Source of the DNA: Chara braunii
Lineage: Eukaryota; Streptophyta; Charophyceae; Charales; Characeae
Length of the DNA: 34,031 bases
Assembly: GCA_003427395.1 (NCBI GenBank)
Contig: BFEA01000156.1
Coordinates: forward strand, 2,588,436-2,622,466
Direction: 5' to 3'
This document shows, in pieces, positions 9,568 to 18,590 of this stretch (the first letter of the stretch is position 1; each line of letters begins with the position of its first letter). Both the position numbers and the translations under genes were made by a program. The notes under the pieces are model-generated. The model worked only from the letters and a program-made list of their open reading frames with translations, did not search any database and was not told the DNA's origin.

Positions 9568-9914
9568 TGTTAGGTACTGGCTACAAGCCGAACCGAGATA
9601 GGTTCAGGGATTGATGTTAGACCCTGCATGATTACATCGCTCCTATTTTTAGACTGACTTTTTGTAAGAACTAGGGTGTTTGTAGGAGGGGTGTTCTGTC
9701 TATTTTGTCCTTTCAGTTGTAGGCTTAGGAGCTTTGCTGGATCCTTTTTTTCTGGCAGTATCCGGGAAATCCACTGGGCCCTTACTTTCAGTTGGTTTTG
9801 GTTGGTATTTCTGCCTATAGTAGGGTATTAGGAAATGGGTCTTTGTTTTTTCTGAATTTTCTTTCGGGTCCCATTGGGTCCTGTCAAAATCGAAACTCGG
9901 TAAGGCTCCCAACA
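9568..9914 (+). mobile_element. LTR (3' copy) of a truncated LTR retrotransposon
   Basis: The 347-base segment starts TGTTAGG and ends CCCAACA, giving TG...CA termini and an imperfect 7-bp terminal inverted repeat. The polypurine tract immediately before it marks it as a 3' LTR, not a solo LTR, which agrees with no 5-bp duplication at its edges. The matching 5' LTR was not found in the window. The chromovirus remnant at 3.3-5.4 kb is a possible parent but lies more than 4 kb away. Confidence 0.6.
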
Positions 9915-10100
9915 CCAGCCTTTATGTGGGGTGGCCGGCCCCCATTTATTATTAGGGGAAACTTGGGAGGCACAAAAAGGAGTTATAATTGCACTGGGCA
10001 AAGATACAGTTTCAAATTGCAGTTCGGGCAATGTATACAACCCAACTTTTTTTTTTTTTTTTCTAAAAAGAAAGCTACATTCTGCTTATGATGCGCAATC

Positions 10101-10607
10101 TCATGCCCTGCGCTGTCTTTCGTTCGGAGTATTAAGGGTGCGAAAAAAAGGCCCTGAAAAACAGCAAGATGAGGTATGTCAAGGATTTTTGGGAAATTGA
10201 GTGTGCGGACACAGACATAACTGAAATCCCCCGTGGTGGTCTGATGAAGTAACAGAACCGGTTTCTGTCGAGCCTCCCACCGAGCCACGACTCTTCGTTT
10301 GGAGTGAAAGGGAGCGGACACGTACTTAGTATCCCGTTTCGGACTAACTCCCGACGCCGCACGTTGCACAATTCCGAATTTGACGTACACGACCTTAATC
10401 GCATGGCCCTTTCCTTATGCTCGTCCTCATTCCATACACGGTAGAGGAAGCCCTTTGATTGGTAGTGATCGAAGCGTTGGCAATCACTACACAGAGTTTT
10501 GGGGCGCTACTGCCGACCACGGGATGACGATCAACTCATTAAACGGTAATAGCAACGAATATGGCGGAAAATGCGTATCAATAATGACAAACCCAACACC
10601 GATAAAC
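10101..10607 (-). mobile_element. LTR-like repeat, left copy (3' end of the minus-strand element)
   Basis: This 507-base segment matches 18591-19167 in the same orientation, about nine positions in ten in the best hand-aligned blocks, with a block near AGTGATCGAAGCGTTGGCAA identical. It lacks about 70 bases present in the right copy near 18740-18815. Because the right copy is followed leftwards by a primer binding site and gag on minus, this copy would be the 3' LTR. No polypurine tract is visible beside it, so it may instead be a separate or truncated insertion. Confidence 0.6.
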
Positions 10608-11002
10608 CCAGAATACCGATTTTCAGAAGGGAAGTAATATCGCCCACCGATCTTTGCGACGGCTTCTCATACGTCCCACTCACACACACGCGTTCTTTCC
10701 TCGTTATACGGGAAGGGGCGAGGTGGGGATACGGAAGGCCGACGCCTAGTCGGGTTGAGCCCGTCAGTCCACATGGCAATCAATCAGGCGCCAAAGATAT
10801 CGTCAATCATTCATCGTAGGCCCAGAATCGATACCAGTAAAAAAACACACAACCTATCAATCCAACCAGAAAGGCGGAATCAAAACTCCTAAAAACGAAG
10901 CAGGAAAGGAAAGTTCAGAGAGAGACAAAAACTCATGTGTGGTAAGATGCGGCTACTATTCACGTATACTGATCGCACGTGGCTTTGGAGTCCCTCATTG
11001 TT

Positions 11003-11212
11003 CTACGAGGGTATGCTGCATATATTGTGCAGCATAAGGCAAATGGCATGTGTAGTGTGTCCCGAATGGCAGCTCCCGGGGTACTCTTCCGTAATCACAG
11101 CATCAACAAATTTAAACACTCTTGCATTCTCGAACAAAATCCCAACAACATTGCCCCTGTCATCGATCCGTCCGGACAGTATCCCAATTAAGACGAGTTT
11201 TGTGCTCGATCA
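11003..11212 (-). pseudogene. hAT transposase fragment (DUF659-like)
   Basis: A minus-strand frame reads RGNVVGILFENARVFKFVDA, then VITEEYPGSCHSGHTTHAIC and LMLHNIC before a stop. Plant hAT transposases share this pattern: a VVG..TDNA.N segment (catalytic Asp), then P.....GC.AH.L.L...DI. Here the Asp is Glu and the Cys before the AH-like motif is lost. The fragment lies just inside the left LTR-like repeat, so it may be nested. Recognition is from memory of the family and is tentative. Confidence 0.4.
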
Positions 11213-11214
11213 TT

Positions 11215-12840
11215 TTCATCCCATATGCATACATTCATTGCGGAAGGTGTGAAAACGGCAGACATGAAATGCCCCTGCCCTATCATGTCAAAGACAAGTA
11301 ATCACAATCCATTTAGATCGCTGATGGTAGCTACACGCACATCCCCCGTTCACAAGACAAGACGATGAAATCTCAGTAGGTCCGGGGATTACCCAGAAAA
11401 CTAATGGAAGAGTTCCAAGAGAAGTTCTTCCAAGCACACATTCACAAATGCTCATTCCATCACGAGCAAAAGATTGACTCATCATGCATAGTTATTCATA
11501 TCAGCAAGAAAAGAGAAGGAGGGAGGAAGAGACACGCGAGAATATCAAGCTAGGAGGGAAGAGTTACATTGAGATCGGGAAATGCGAAGAAGGTCCGACT
11601 TTACCGTCGTGAGCCCACACCAAAGAATGGATTCGCAACAAGGGGGGCGTACTCGCCGCCAAATTCCAACATGGTTCCCGGCCAGTCATCCACTCAACTC
11701 GGATCACTCATCCTCATTCATGCACCGACGATCCCGGTCGTCGCGTGTCACCATCCACCACTATGATCGCCACCCCGCCAACTTAGCCTCGAGGTGGCTT
11801 GCCCGGATCCCACAGTCCGTCATGGCGATCTAGCGTACAGCCAGCCAGTCTACAGTCAGCCCGTCAGGACTTTCCGACTCGCACTATACACACATCATCT
11901 AGCCACTGCTTCCCGGAAGCTGGCTGACGAGTTGAGAGAGAGATTTGTGGATGCGCCGGCGAAATTTATAGTTGCGAGAAGGGGGAGAGATGCGGGGAAA
12001 GATGAAGAGTAGGGTAGAGGAGGGTAAGGGAGGGTTTGAGAGTAATCGCCCGTTGAAAGTCATGTTGATCCCTCACAACCCGATCTCAACCAATCAGAAT
12101 CGTCGTGCACGACGCTTTTCCTTGGCTAGATGGGCAGAGAGGATCGACTGGGTTTTTCGAGCGTAAGTCTTAGAGCGCAAATTAGAGGAGTGTGAAGGAT
12201 AGCGCGAAACGGGTCCAACATTCAGATGATCAAGAAAGAGAAAAAGGGCGCGCTTTGGGAAGGAAAGAAAAAAACAGTTACAGGGGGAGGGAGCGAGGAA
12301 GCATGTGCGCACGAGGGAAGCCGCTGAGAGGGGCGCAAGAAGGAAGGAGGAGGGAGCTTGTTTGCATGGTGTCGAACAACAAAAGAAGAATGGGCACCGA
12401 AACAGTTGCAGTTTTTCCCAATCCTACAGTTATTCAAAAATTGAAATCACCATATCCGCGCGAAAAGTGGACGAGGGAAAAGAAAGTAGGTCCTATGCTA
12501 ATCCATATTCTTACAAAATTCCCAGAGTCTTCCATGTCGAGGCCAAGAACATTCGTGCGTGAAAGGTCACGCCGCGTTCCGTTAATTCCGGAATTCCTAA
12601 CTGTCGAGCCAAATTTCGAGCATGCTCACTAAGGCATGCGAATTTTCCATGCATTTTCATATTAAAAAAAAGGGCGGAATTTCAAAAGTTACCAGTGCTG
12701 ACAACATACAGATTTCAACGAGGTACCTTTAATCGAACAAAAACAAAGGGGGGTTCTCGGGGGCCGATCAGGACACCTCTAGATGCAGAGAAAATATGGG
12801 GAGGGGAGGGGTCCGAAAGATGGCGCAGGTCCGAAAGCTG
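11215..12840. other. Unassigned stretch, no gene recognised
   Basis: Open frames on + at 11582-11833 (Arg/Ser/His-rich) and 12192-12632 (charged) have no recognised motif and no supporting signals. An upstream part of the hAT transposase may continue on minus to about 11400 in broken form. If the LTR-like repeats pair, this DNA is an internal or nested part of the minus-strand element. Confidence 0.35.
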
Positions 12841-12843
12841 GTT

Positions 12844-12873
12844 CGTCACATATGTGACATTACATATGTGACG
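12844..12873. repeat. 12-bp inverted repeat, CATATG-centred
   Basis: CGTCACATATGT (12844-12855) is perfectly inverted at 12862-12873 with a 6-base spacer; within it GTCACATATGTGAC is itself a palindrome. It could bind a dimeric factor or form a cruciform. A short direct repeat GGTCCGAAAG lies just left (around 12811-12838). Confidence 0.6.
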
Positions 12874-13162
12874 CGCAGGGGTTTCCAAAATTATGAGATC
12901 TCCTTATTGCATGCCATGGCAGAGGAGGAGGGAGGGGGAAGAGAGGATGAATGAGGAACCAGGCGTATCAAGAGAGAAGGTGTCCGCATCCGCGCAGATA
13001 GTTGAGCCAGAGTTCATGTCGACGCCAACGTCAATTGCAATATCTTCGCGAGTCTGCTGGCTCGAGCTGCTGGGACTCCCTTGGCTTTTCGATCGTCGGA
13101 GATTGTCCAAGTGACGCCATCATCGTCCGTTGGTTCTCCGTGTGCTCTGCACCCCTGCCTCG

Positions 13163-13780
13163 TTATTGGAAGTCCGTCTGCCGGTAGTCGACAACTTGAA
13201 GGAGAGGATGGTGGAGGGGTCGGGGCCACTCAGATGGGAGCGGAGGGAAGCAATCCGCCGCCTCGTCATCGAGATCAACGAAATGTATGATCCGATGTGC
13301 GTGGGGGAATCGATGATTGGGTCGGGATAGGGATAGTAGATAATCGGGATATAAGGAGGGGATGGTGCGGAGGACATTATCCCTTAGGGACTCGTAGTCC
13401 TCCACGGTGGGAAAGGTGCCGGAAATGATACACTACAACTCCATATGGTTGAACTGTGCCCAGACGACACTGAAGAGGTGGATATTGAAAGGGAAGGAGG
13501 GGGAACGATGGGGGAAGACCGTGCATAGGAGTCGTGCGGCGAAGTGATGATAGAAGATGCGGCTGGCAAAGATGCGATAGTCCAGGGGGAATTCAAGGTG
13601 GGGGAGGGGACGAAAGGAGAGGTAATCAAGGGGGCGGCGAAAAACGGGACAAGGACGGTACGTTCGGGCCGGGAGGAGGACGGGGACAAAGCGCGGAGGG
13701 GGCGAAAACGGAGGGAGATGACGAGTGAGAGCGGCGACACTGACGGGAGGTTGCTGCGCCATCGTGCCAACTAGCGACAT
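13163..13780 (-). pseudogene. Retroelement accessory ORF, third frame (one internal TAG)
   Basis: From ATG at 13780 the frame reads MSLVGTMAQQPPVSVAALTR, a Pro-rich stretch, then FRRPLDYLSF, FPLDYRIFASRIFYHHFAAR and FNIHLFSVVWAQFNHMEL, hits TAG (13433-13435), and continues in frame with GTFPTVEDYESLRDNVLRTI to a final stop at 13163. The sequence looks protein-like on both sides of the TAG, which may be a CAG mutation. It overlaps the end of the preceding frame by about 150 bases. No membrane segment or known family is evident. Position is downstream of integrase on the same strand. Confidence 0.45.
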
Positions 13781-14573
13781 CTGAGGGAACGGCGGGATTC
13801 AAGGCGGATCCTCCTCGAACGGAAGACGGCGCTCGTGCTGGTGGGGCCTCTCGGGGCTCAGGTGTCGACGCGTCTTCTTCTTCCTTTGTCATCGACCGTG
13901 CTTTCGACTCCTCTTCCTCCGATCGCAGGGCGATGGCTATGCGACCCAGGTCGTCATCCGACGACAGCTCCCCGTTCTCTCGATGTGCCTTTCAAAACTC
14001 ATCGAAGTCGGATTTATCCGGTGCAAGTTCATCCAGGTCCAGGTAGCACCAAACTGTAGGATCGTTATTGCTCAGATACTGCCCGTAATCCTCCGTACAG
14101 TTCGCCCAGATTACGGTTGGCGTCAACTTCCTTTCCAGGGTCACAGGTTCAGCCTGCCTCGGATCACTCGGATCGTAGGAGATGATGTCCGTCAGCAGGT
14201 CGTCGACGAGCAAAGACAAGAACGTGAGGAGCTCGTAGGCAACCGTTGCTCGGCCGTTCTTAGCGATCTCACCGCACAACAGCCCTACCAACCTGCCGTC
14301 GGTGGTCGATTCGTTTGGCCACAGCTGCGCCAGCACCAGCGAGATCTCGTGACTGTGCTCCAACTCCTGATTACTGTAATTCTGCGACCAGTGGCACTTT
14401 ACTGTGAGCATACACACACTAACCGTCGCGAACTCGGCCCACTCGCGAATGTAAGCTGGACTGAATGGAAGGGCTGAGGCGGAACGAATTTCCAGAGTGA
14501 GAAGCGGGTCGGCCCAAGATGGCCAGATGATTGGAAGGTCGGAGGGGAGAGAGAAGGTGGAGAAACGATTCAT
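13626..14573 (-). pseudogene. Retroelement accessory ORF, second frame (one internal TGA)
   Basis: ATG at 14573 opens MNRFSTFSLPSDLPIIWPSW, then LTVKCHWSQNYSNQELEHSH, LVLAQLWPNESTTDGRLVGL and YELLTFLSLLVDDLLTDIIS, ending YLDLDELAPDKSDFDEF at TGA (13992-13994). The same frame continues beyond the TGA with an acidic stretch (GELSSDDDLG, SEEEESKARSMTKEEEDAS) to 13626. The TGA may be a decayed CGA. The ATG overlaps the stop of the upstream frame as ATGA. The central part looks globular and Leu-rich with no signal peptide. Family unknown. Confidence 0.45.
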
Positions 14574-15055
14574 CGGCGCTCAGGGTAGGGATGGAGATGG
14601 GGAAGCGGGCGAGTGGGGCGATCAGTGGCGCTGGTCCGCAGGGAGAAGGTATCAATACAATCAGTCCCCACTACTTGTCGCCTTGGCTGGGCCAGTCGCT
14701 GCTGCCAATCAGCCGCCAACTCCTGTTCCCACTTGTAAAGATCGGTAACTACGGCATCGCGCCGCTGCGCGCCGATGGTACACAGATCGCCGCTGAAAGC
14801 CACGATTACCGTTACGTCGCTCTGAGTAGGTCGTGAGTAGCGACGAAAGCCTGACGCCTCCACTAAGATGACTGTCGAGCCTTGATCGGTTGATATAGTT
14901 ATCTCAACTGCGGCGCACCAAGCCCCGTCGCTGAAGAGCTGAGCAAATCGGAGAAGGTCGGGACTGAGGCGGGGGTGCGTGACTTGGCGAAATTGCAGCA
15001 AGTTTCGAGGTTGAAGAAGCTGAGGTGGAAGGGCCAGCTCAATGACAAAACTCAT
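14570..15055 (-). CDS. Retroelement accessory ORF, first frame
   Basis: This 161-codon frame begins MSFVIELALPPQLLQPRNLL, continues RFAQLFSDGAWCAAVEITIS and SGFRRYSRPTQSDVTVIVAF, then AVVTDLYKWEQELAADWQQR, and ends in a basic tail. Its ATG shares ATGA with the stop of the integrase frame (15052-15055), and its own stop shares ATGA with the next ATG (14570-14573). It sits where LTR elements carry an env-like third gene, but shows no signal peptide or membrane segment. I do not recognise the family. Indels could have split one larger protein. Confidence 0.45.
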   Translation of the reverse strand: MSFVIELALPPQLLQPRNLLQFRQVTHPRLSPDLLRFAQLFSDGAWCAAVEITISTDQGSTVILVEASGFRRYSRPTQSDVTVIVAFSGDLCTIGAQRRDAVVTDLYKWEQELAADWQQRLAQPRRQVVGTDCIDTFSLRTSATDRPTRPLPHLHPYPERR

Positions 15056-15545
15056 GGCGAAGGTGAGGGGGAGGTAGTTGCAGACGAAGGAAAGGAAACG
15101 AGTTCCTCGTCCGCGCTGGAGGAAGAAGAAGGAGATAGGTTGAGGTTCTCAGAAGGAGGGAGGGGACGAAGGTAGGAGGTGTGACGGACAATGGGAAGGG
15201 AGTTATGGCTGGCGCTGGCATCGGGCGTGATGCGCACCGTGTTGGCTTCGTTGGGACCAAGCTCTACGACGAGAAAACGGCCAGAGAATTTGGGAGCGAG
15301 TTTACGGTCGCGTGCACATTTGCGTACCTGTACCAGATCCCCTAGCTTATATTGGTGTTGCGGGCCNGAATTCCCATTCCGGGCCTCGTAGCTACGGGCC
15401 TGTCTACCGTGGGCCAGTTTGTCATTTTCTGTCTTTTCNNGGCCAGCTTAGGAACGACCCTTTCCATTAAATCCGCATATCGCTTGGCTTTGGCCTTAAG
15501 GGCCGCACGTGTGTCCCGACCCCCTTTGTCGGCAACTTCTGAGGT
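15052..15545 (-). pseudogene. Integrase C-terminal region, frame break at ambiguous bases
   Basis: The minus frame contains HQYKLGDLVQVRKC, APKFSGRFLVVELGPNEANT and LPIVRHTSYLRPL, the typical Ty3/Gypsy integrase tail (GDLV, FSGPF.V...GPN, V..LRPL), followed by a Ser/Pro/Glu-rich end at 15052. Rightwards, a helical segment (RAALKAKAKRYADLMERVV) is in a different frame; the switch falls exactly at NN (15439-15440), so it may be a sequencing gap, not a mutation. The catalytic core of integrase is missing to the right. A further N lies at 15367. Confidence 0.65.
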
Positions 15546-15609
15546 ACCCCGATTATCGACACATGGAAGGCTATTGGTTCAAAGTTGGAAGGGGGTGAAN
15601 CATGTGGAC
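15546..15609. other. Junction where RT, RNase H and integrase core are missing
   Basis: To the right lies a linker frame that follows protease; to the left lies the integrase tail. The roughly 3 kb of pol expected between is absent, and one N sits at 15600. Either a real internal deletion or a collapsed assembly explains it. Confidence 0.5.
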
Positions 15610-16397
15610 TCATGAGGGGTAGCTCGATGGATTCCGACGGTCTATCGGGACATGACTGGGTATTGTAATTACAGTGTTATCCGCGATGTTCAAGGGTGTT
15701 TCGATCCAATCCATCTTTCGAGATCGCCTGTCGTGCACACTGGAGAACATGGAACTACTAGTTCGAACCGAGAAGACGGTGACAATCATTTGAGATTCAT
15801 CCGAGCTGATCATCTCAGTCTCCTTAATCTCCTCATCCGTTTCAGAGTCGACGGTGCTTTTTGCTATTTCCAACCCGGTTAACCTGATCATTTCCTGCAT
15901 GAGATATGCAACATCCTCTATCAGATCCTCTGCTTCTTGCTTGATCAAAGCGATCATGGCTCTTTGCGTGAGTAGTGATCTAGGTGGAGAGATAGAAAGA
16001 TCCAGATACTGATTCCTCTCTTGATACCTAGCCCGGAGTGAAAGTGCGCCCTCGTATAACGTGCGAGGGGGTTCCAAAAGATCAACCATGTCTGAAATTT
16101 GCAAGATTGGTTCTCCCAAAAATGTCGTAGGCGAAACCCGTCTTTCTGGGGACAGAATACGGCTCGACTCGCTATTTTCCGAGCTCAGATCGAATGTCCG
16201 AGCGGTTGTGGGGATCATTCGAAATTTTTCTTCAGTCCCATAATCGAACATTTTAACTCATTGTTCTCATTCTTTTTCACTAGGCATACCGCTAAGTTCC
16301 TCCTTGTAATCGCGTTCGTTGAACTCGTCTTCCCACGTGAGGTGTTGTTCTTCATTGTTGTTTGGGAAAGATTCTTCCGGGCTCGGGATCTGGATCA
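15610..16397 (-). pseudogene. Acidic linker ORF after protease
   Basis: On minus, the frame MFDYGTEEKFRMIPTTARTF, then SPERRVSPTTFLGEPILQIS, YEGALSLRARYQERNQYLDL, AMIALIKQEAEDLIEDVAYL and an acidic ETDEEIKETEMISSDESQM runs from 16251 to 15610. The same frame is traceable up to about 16397 (EESFPNNNEEQHLTWEDEFN) with two stops between. It likely encodes the spacer between protease and RT in this family. It is helix-rich and acidic, and no known domain is seen. Confidence 0.4.
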
Positions 16398-16400
16398 TTC

Positions 16401-16835
16401 CTATTCGGACAATACTGGGGTTTTTCTTCGACGATCGAGTAGAGACTCGTAGTGGAGTGTTTGAGGTTTCCCCCCCGTATGGGTGAGGATGAGTTGTTTA
16501 AAATCGAAGTGGATCCGTGCTCCTACCGCCATCGCCCAGGGCAAGCCTAACAACACCCAATAAGAGTGTACGTCGATAACTAATGCATTAACCAATACAT
16601 GTACCCGACCTACCTTGACCACGACGTTCTCAATGATTCCTACGATATTCATGGCTACTTCATCGGCCGAGACATAATTGTCCTTCCCTGGTAGAGGAAG
16701 GATAGAGTTCAGTCGGCCTGTCTTTCTGACTGTGCTCAGGGATATAGCTACGGCTGATGATCCAGTGTCAATAAGCGCATCAAACGGTTTACCCCAGACC
16801 TCGCAATCACATTCGGTGCTTTTCCATAGGACCGA
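16401..16835 (-). pseudogene. Retropepsin-like protease domain
   Basis: In frame with the gag ORF and after one TGA, the minus strand reads GKPFDALIDTGSSAVAISLS, with the aspartic-protease DTG at 16761-16769, then YVSADEVAMNIVGIIENVVV, HVLVNALVID and YWVLLGLPWAMAVGARIHFD. The second half contains the ILGLPW-like LLGLPW typical of retropepsins. Length and order fit a Gypsy protease that matures Gag-Pol. The domain itself is unbroken. It ends at TAG near 16401. Confidence 0.8.
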
Positions 16836-17879
16836 TCAGACACGTACAAAATGGTCTCTCTCGACGTAAGAAATGGCAGCGATTCTCGCCGTTTCAGGTG
16901 AGTTAGATTCGATCGCAAGGGGAGGACTTGCCTCGCTCTCATCTTCTTTCTTTTTCTTCAATATACACTGAACGCGCTGGTAGGTAAAGCGCTTTTGATT
17001 CTTCTGGCATTGCTGCAGGAGCTTGTCATTTGCAGCTTCGGATATGGTCAGCAAGTGTCCTACGGGGACCGGCACTCGGATGTCCAGTTGTTTGAGTGTC
17101 TGTAAGACATCGATCTCTCCTTTTTGAAACTGTGGTCCTGGCTCTGATGTGCGCTCGACCCAATCGAGCTCGTCTTTGGCGGGTCGGATTGCTCCGATCA
17201 GTCCGGCCAAATGAAGGTACTTGGCTGGATCGACGATATCAGCGGCCTCGGAAGATGATCTCGATGTAGACGCGACAGGATCGGTTGAGGTTGGTTGATC
17301 GGCCACGAAGGGGGAAGCTTCCCTTGCGGCTTCTAATACTGCGGCCACCCGGCCTTGATTCTTCAAGGCCACGGGCGAGGCTGCAGGGGGAGGTTGATTG
17401 CGTTTCGGCTGAGGGAATTCTCGCGCGAAGAATCCCGACTGTTTATAGTTATAGCATTCGATCCTTCCTACTAGATTACCCATATGAAGGGGAGCGGCAG
17501 GAGGAGCTGGTCCTCCTGCAGGAGGGGCAGTTAGCAGCGGGTACTGAGAGGGAACAGGGCGAGAAGGGCTGGAATTAACTTTCACTAGTTTCGCCATGAT
17601 CTGTTTCAGTCCATCCATCTGAGAAGCCTGCATCTGAAGCAGATTATTCATCCACTCAGATTGTTTAGTCGTAGCGGTATGAATTATCTGGGCCAGATGC
17701 ATGTTGGTGATAGGTACCGATGCGGCATCTTGGGCCATGACTGTGTTTACAGGCGCCACTTTGGGAGGAAGAGGAGCTTTCGTGCGCGGTAGGGAGTGAT
17801 ACGGGGAGGGATCCGGGGCGGGGCCGTCCTGATAGTCATAATCGGGACGAAGTAAAATCGTCCCACCGCTCTGAGCCAT
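16836..17879 (-). CDS. Gag C-terminal half with a damaged zinc knuckle
   Basis: A 347-codon frame from ATG 17879 covers a Pro-rich segment, a helical segment (TTKQSEWMNNLLQMQASQMD), the motif ECYNYKQSGFFAREFPQPKR, and a long tail rich in Ser, Lys and Glu. The motif keeps every spacer residue of a CCHC knuckle (CYNCKQSGHFARECP), but the second Cys, the His and the last Cys are Tyr, Phe and Phe. The frame stops at TGA (16836-16838), and protease follows in the same frame. It is offset by one base from the capsid frame upstream. As written it may be a fragment rather than a true start. Confidence 0.65.
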   Translation of the reverse strand: MAQSGGTILLRPDYDYQDGPAPDPSPYHSLPRTKAPLPPKVAPVNTVMAQDAASVPITNMHLAQIIHTATTKQSEWMNNLLQMQASQMDGLKQIMAKLVKVNSSPSRPVPSQYPLLTAPPAGGPAPPAAPLHMGNLVGRIECYNYKQSGFFAREFPQPKRNQPPPAASPVALKNQGRVAAVLEAAREASPFVADQPTSTDPVASTSRSSSEAADIVDPAKYLHLAGLIGAIRPAKDELDWVERTSEPGPQFQKGEIDVLQTLKQLDIRVPVPVGHLLTISEAANDKLLQQCQKNQKRFTYQRVQCILKKKKEDESEASPPLAIESNSPETARIAAISYVERDHFVRV

Positions 17880-18457
17880 GACCGCCGCTTAGCAGCCACG
17901 TCCTGGATCGTGTCCGAAATGTCTTCTTCTCCCTGACTAATATACTTACGCGTGTCCAGCAGATCTAGCTCGAGGGTTTTAGCTATAATGACGGACAGTT
18001 GGTTCGTCTTGGGAGGGACCTTTTTCTGCAACTTCACCTTCAACACGGGATTGCGGAGATGATCGATGAACAGGTCTCGGACAGCATTTTCTTCCCGTCC
18101 CGATTTGTCTAAGGCGGTCTGAAATCGATCCACAAAGTCAGGTAACACTTCCCCTGGTTTCTACGGATGGTTTTTCAGTATGAACCATGCAGCATCTTCG
18201 CTGACCGCATCAAATCGCGCTAGAAACGCTCACTTAAAAGTATCCCAATCCACCCATCGGTGCCTTCTGAACCAATCGTGCGCGATATTTTGGAGTAACA
18301 GGGTGATGACGCGGGGAAGATCCTCGGCATCATAACCCTGTGCTTGCACGTCTTCAAGCCATGCCTCCGGATGAGTGTAGTAAGGATAGAATGGAAAGGT
18401 AGCGGGGATGCTTACCATCACCCAGGCAGGTGTTTCATTAGCATCGGCCATGGGCAT
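17880..18457 (-). pseudogene. Gag capsid region, two in-frame stops
   Basis: From ATG 18457 (MPMADANETPAWVMVSIPAT) the frame gives HPEAWLEDVQAQGYDAEDLP, LLLQNIAHDWFRRHRWVDWD, TFK then TGA (18230-18232), AFLARFDAVSED, HP then TAG (18161-18163), KPGEVLPDFVDRFQTALDKS and NAVRDLFIDHLRNPVLKVKL. This is the Retrotrans_gag capsid pattern. A one-base shift near 17885 leads to the next frame. The start lies about 120 bases after the primer binding site. Confidence 0.75.
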
Positions 18458-18562
18458 CTCTATTCGAGCCTCGGCGGACCTCTGCCGAGTGACGGGAGGA
18501 TTGAGGCGATTAGATTGTTTAGCTGATCTTCCTCTCGCCTGCTCGTCTTACTATCGTCAGAA

Positions 18563-18576
18563 CCGACACGTGTCGG
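18563..18576. repeat. Perfect 14-bp palindrome with a G-box core
   Basis: CCGACACGTGTCGG is fully self-complementary and contains CACGTG, the plant bZIP/bHLH G-box. It overlaps the inner end of the primer binding site of the minus-strand element. Confidence 0.6.
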
Positions 18577-18587
18577 CTCCGATACCA
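18575..18587 (-). other. tRNA(iMet)-type primer binding site
   Basis: The minus strand reads TGGTATCGGAGCC, one mismatch from TGGTATCAGAGCC, the usual initiator-Met primer site of plant LTR elements. It lies three bases inside the repeat at 18591-19167 and before gag, so it fixes the element's direction as leftward. Confidence 0.75.
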
Positions 18588-18590
18588 ACC

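Noticed and set aside
10241-10247. CTGATGA in the LTR-like repeats (also 18715-18721), as a possible second hammerhead
   Set aside because: Neither copy has a helix II hairpin or a GAA(A) at a suitable distance; only the 7-base core matches.
13992-15055. Env-like glycoprotein in the third-gene position
   Set aside because: No signal peptide, membrane segment or Cys pattern of an envelope protein; left as unknown accessory frames.
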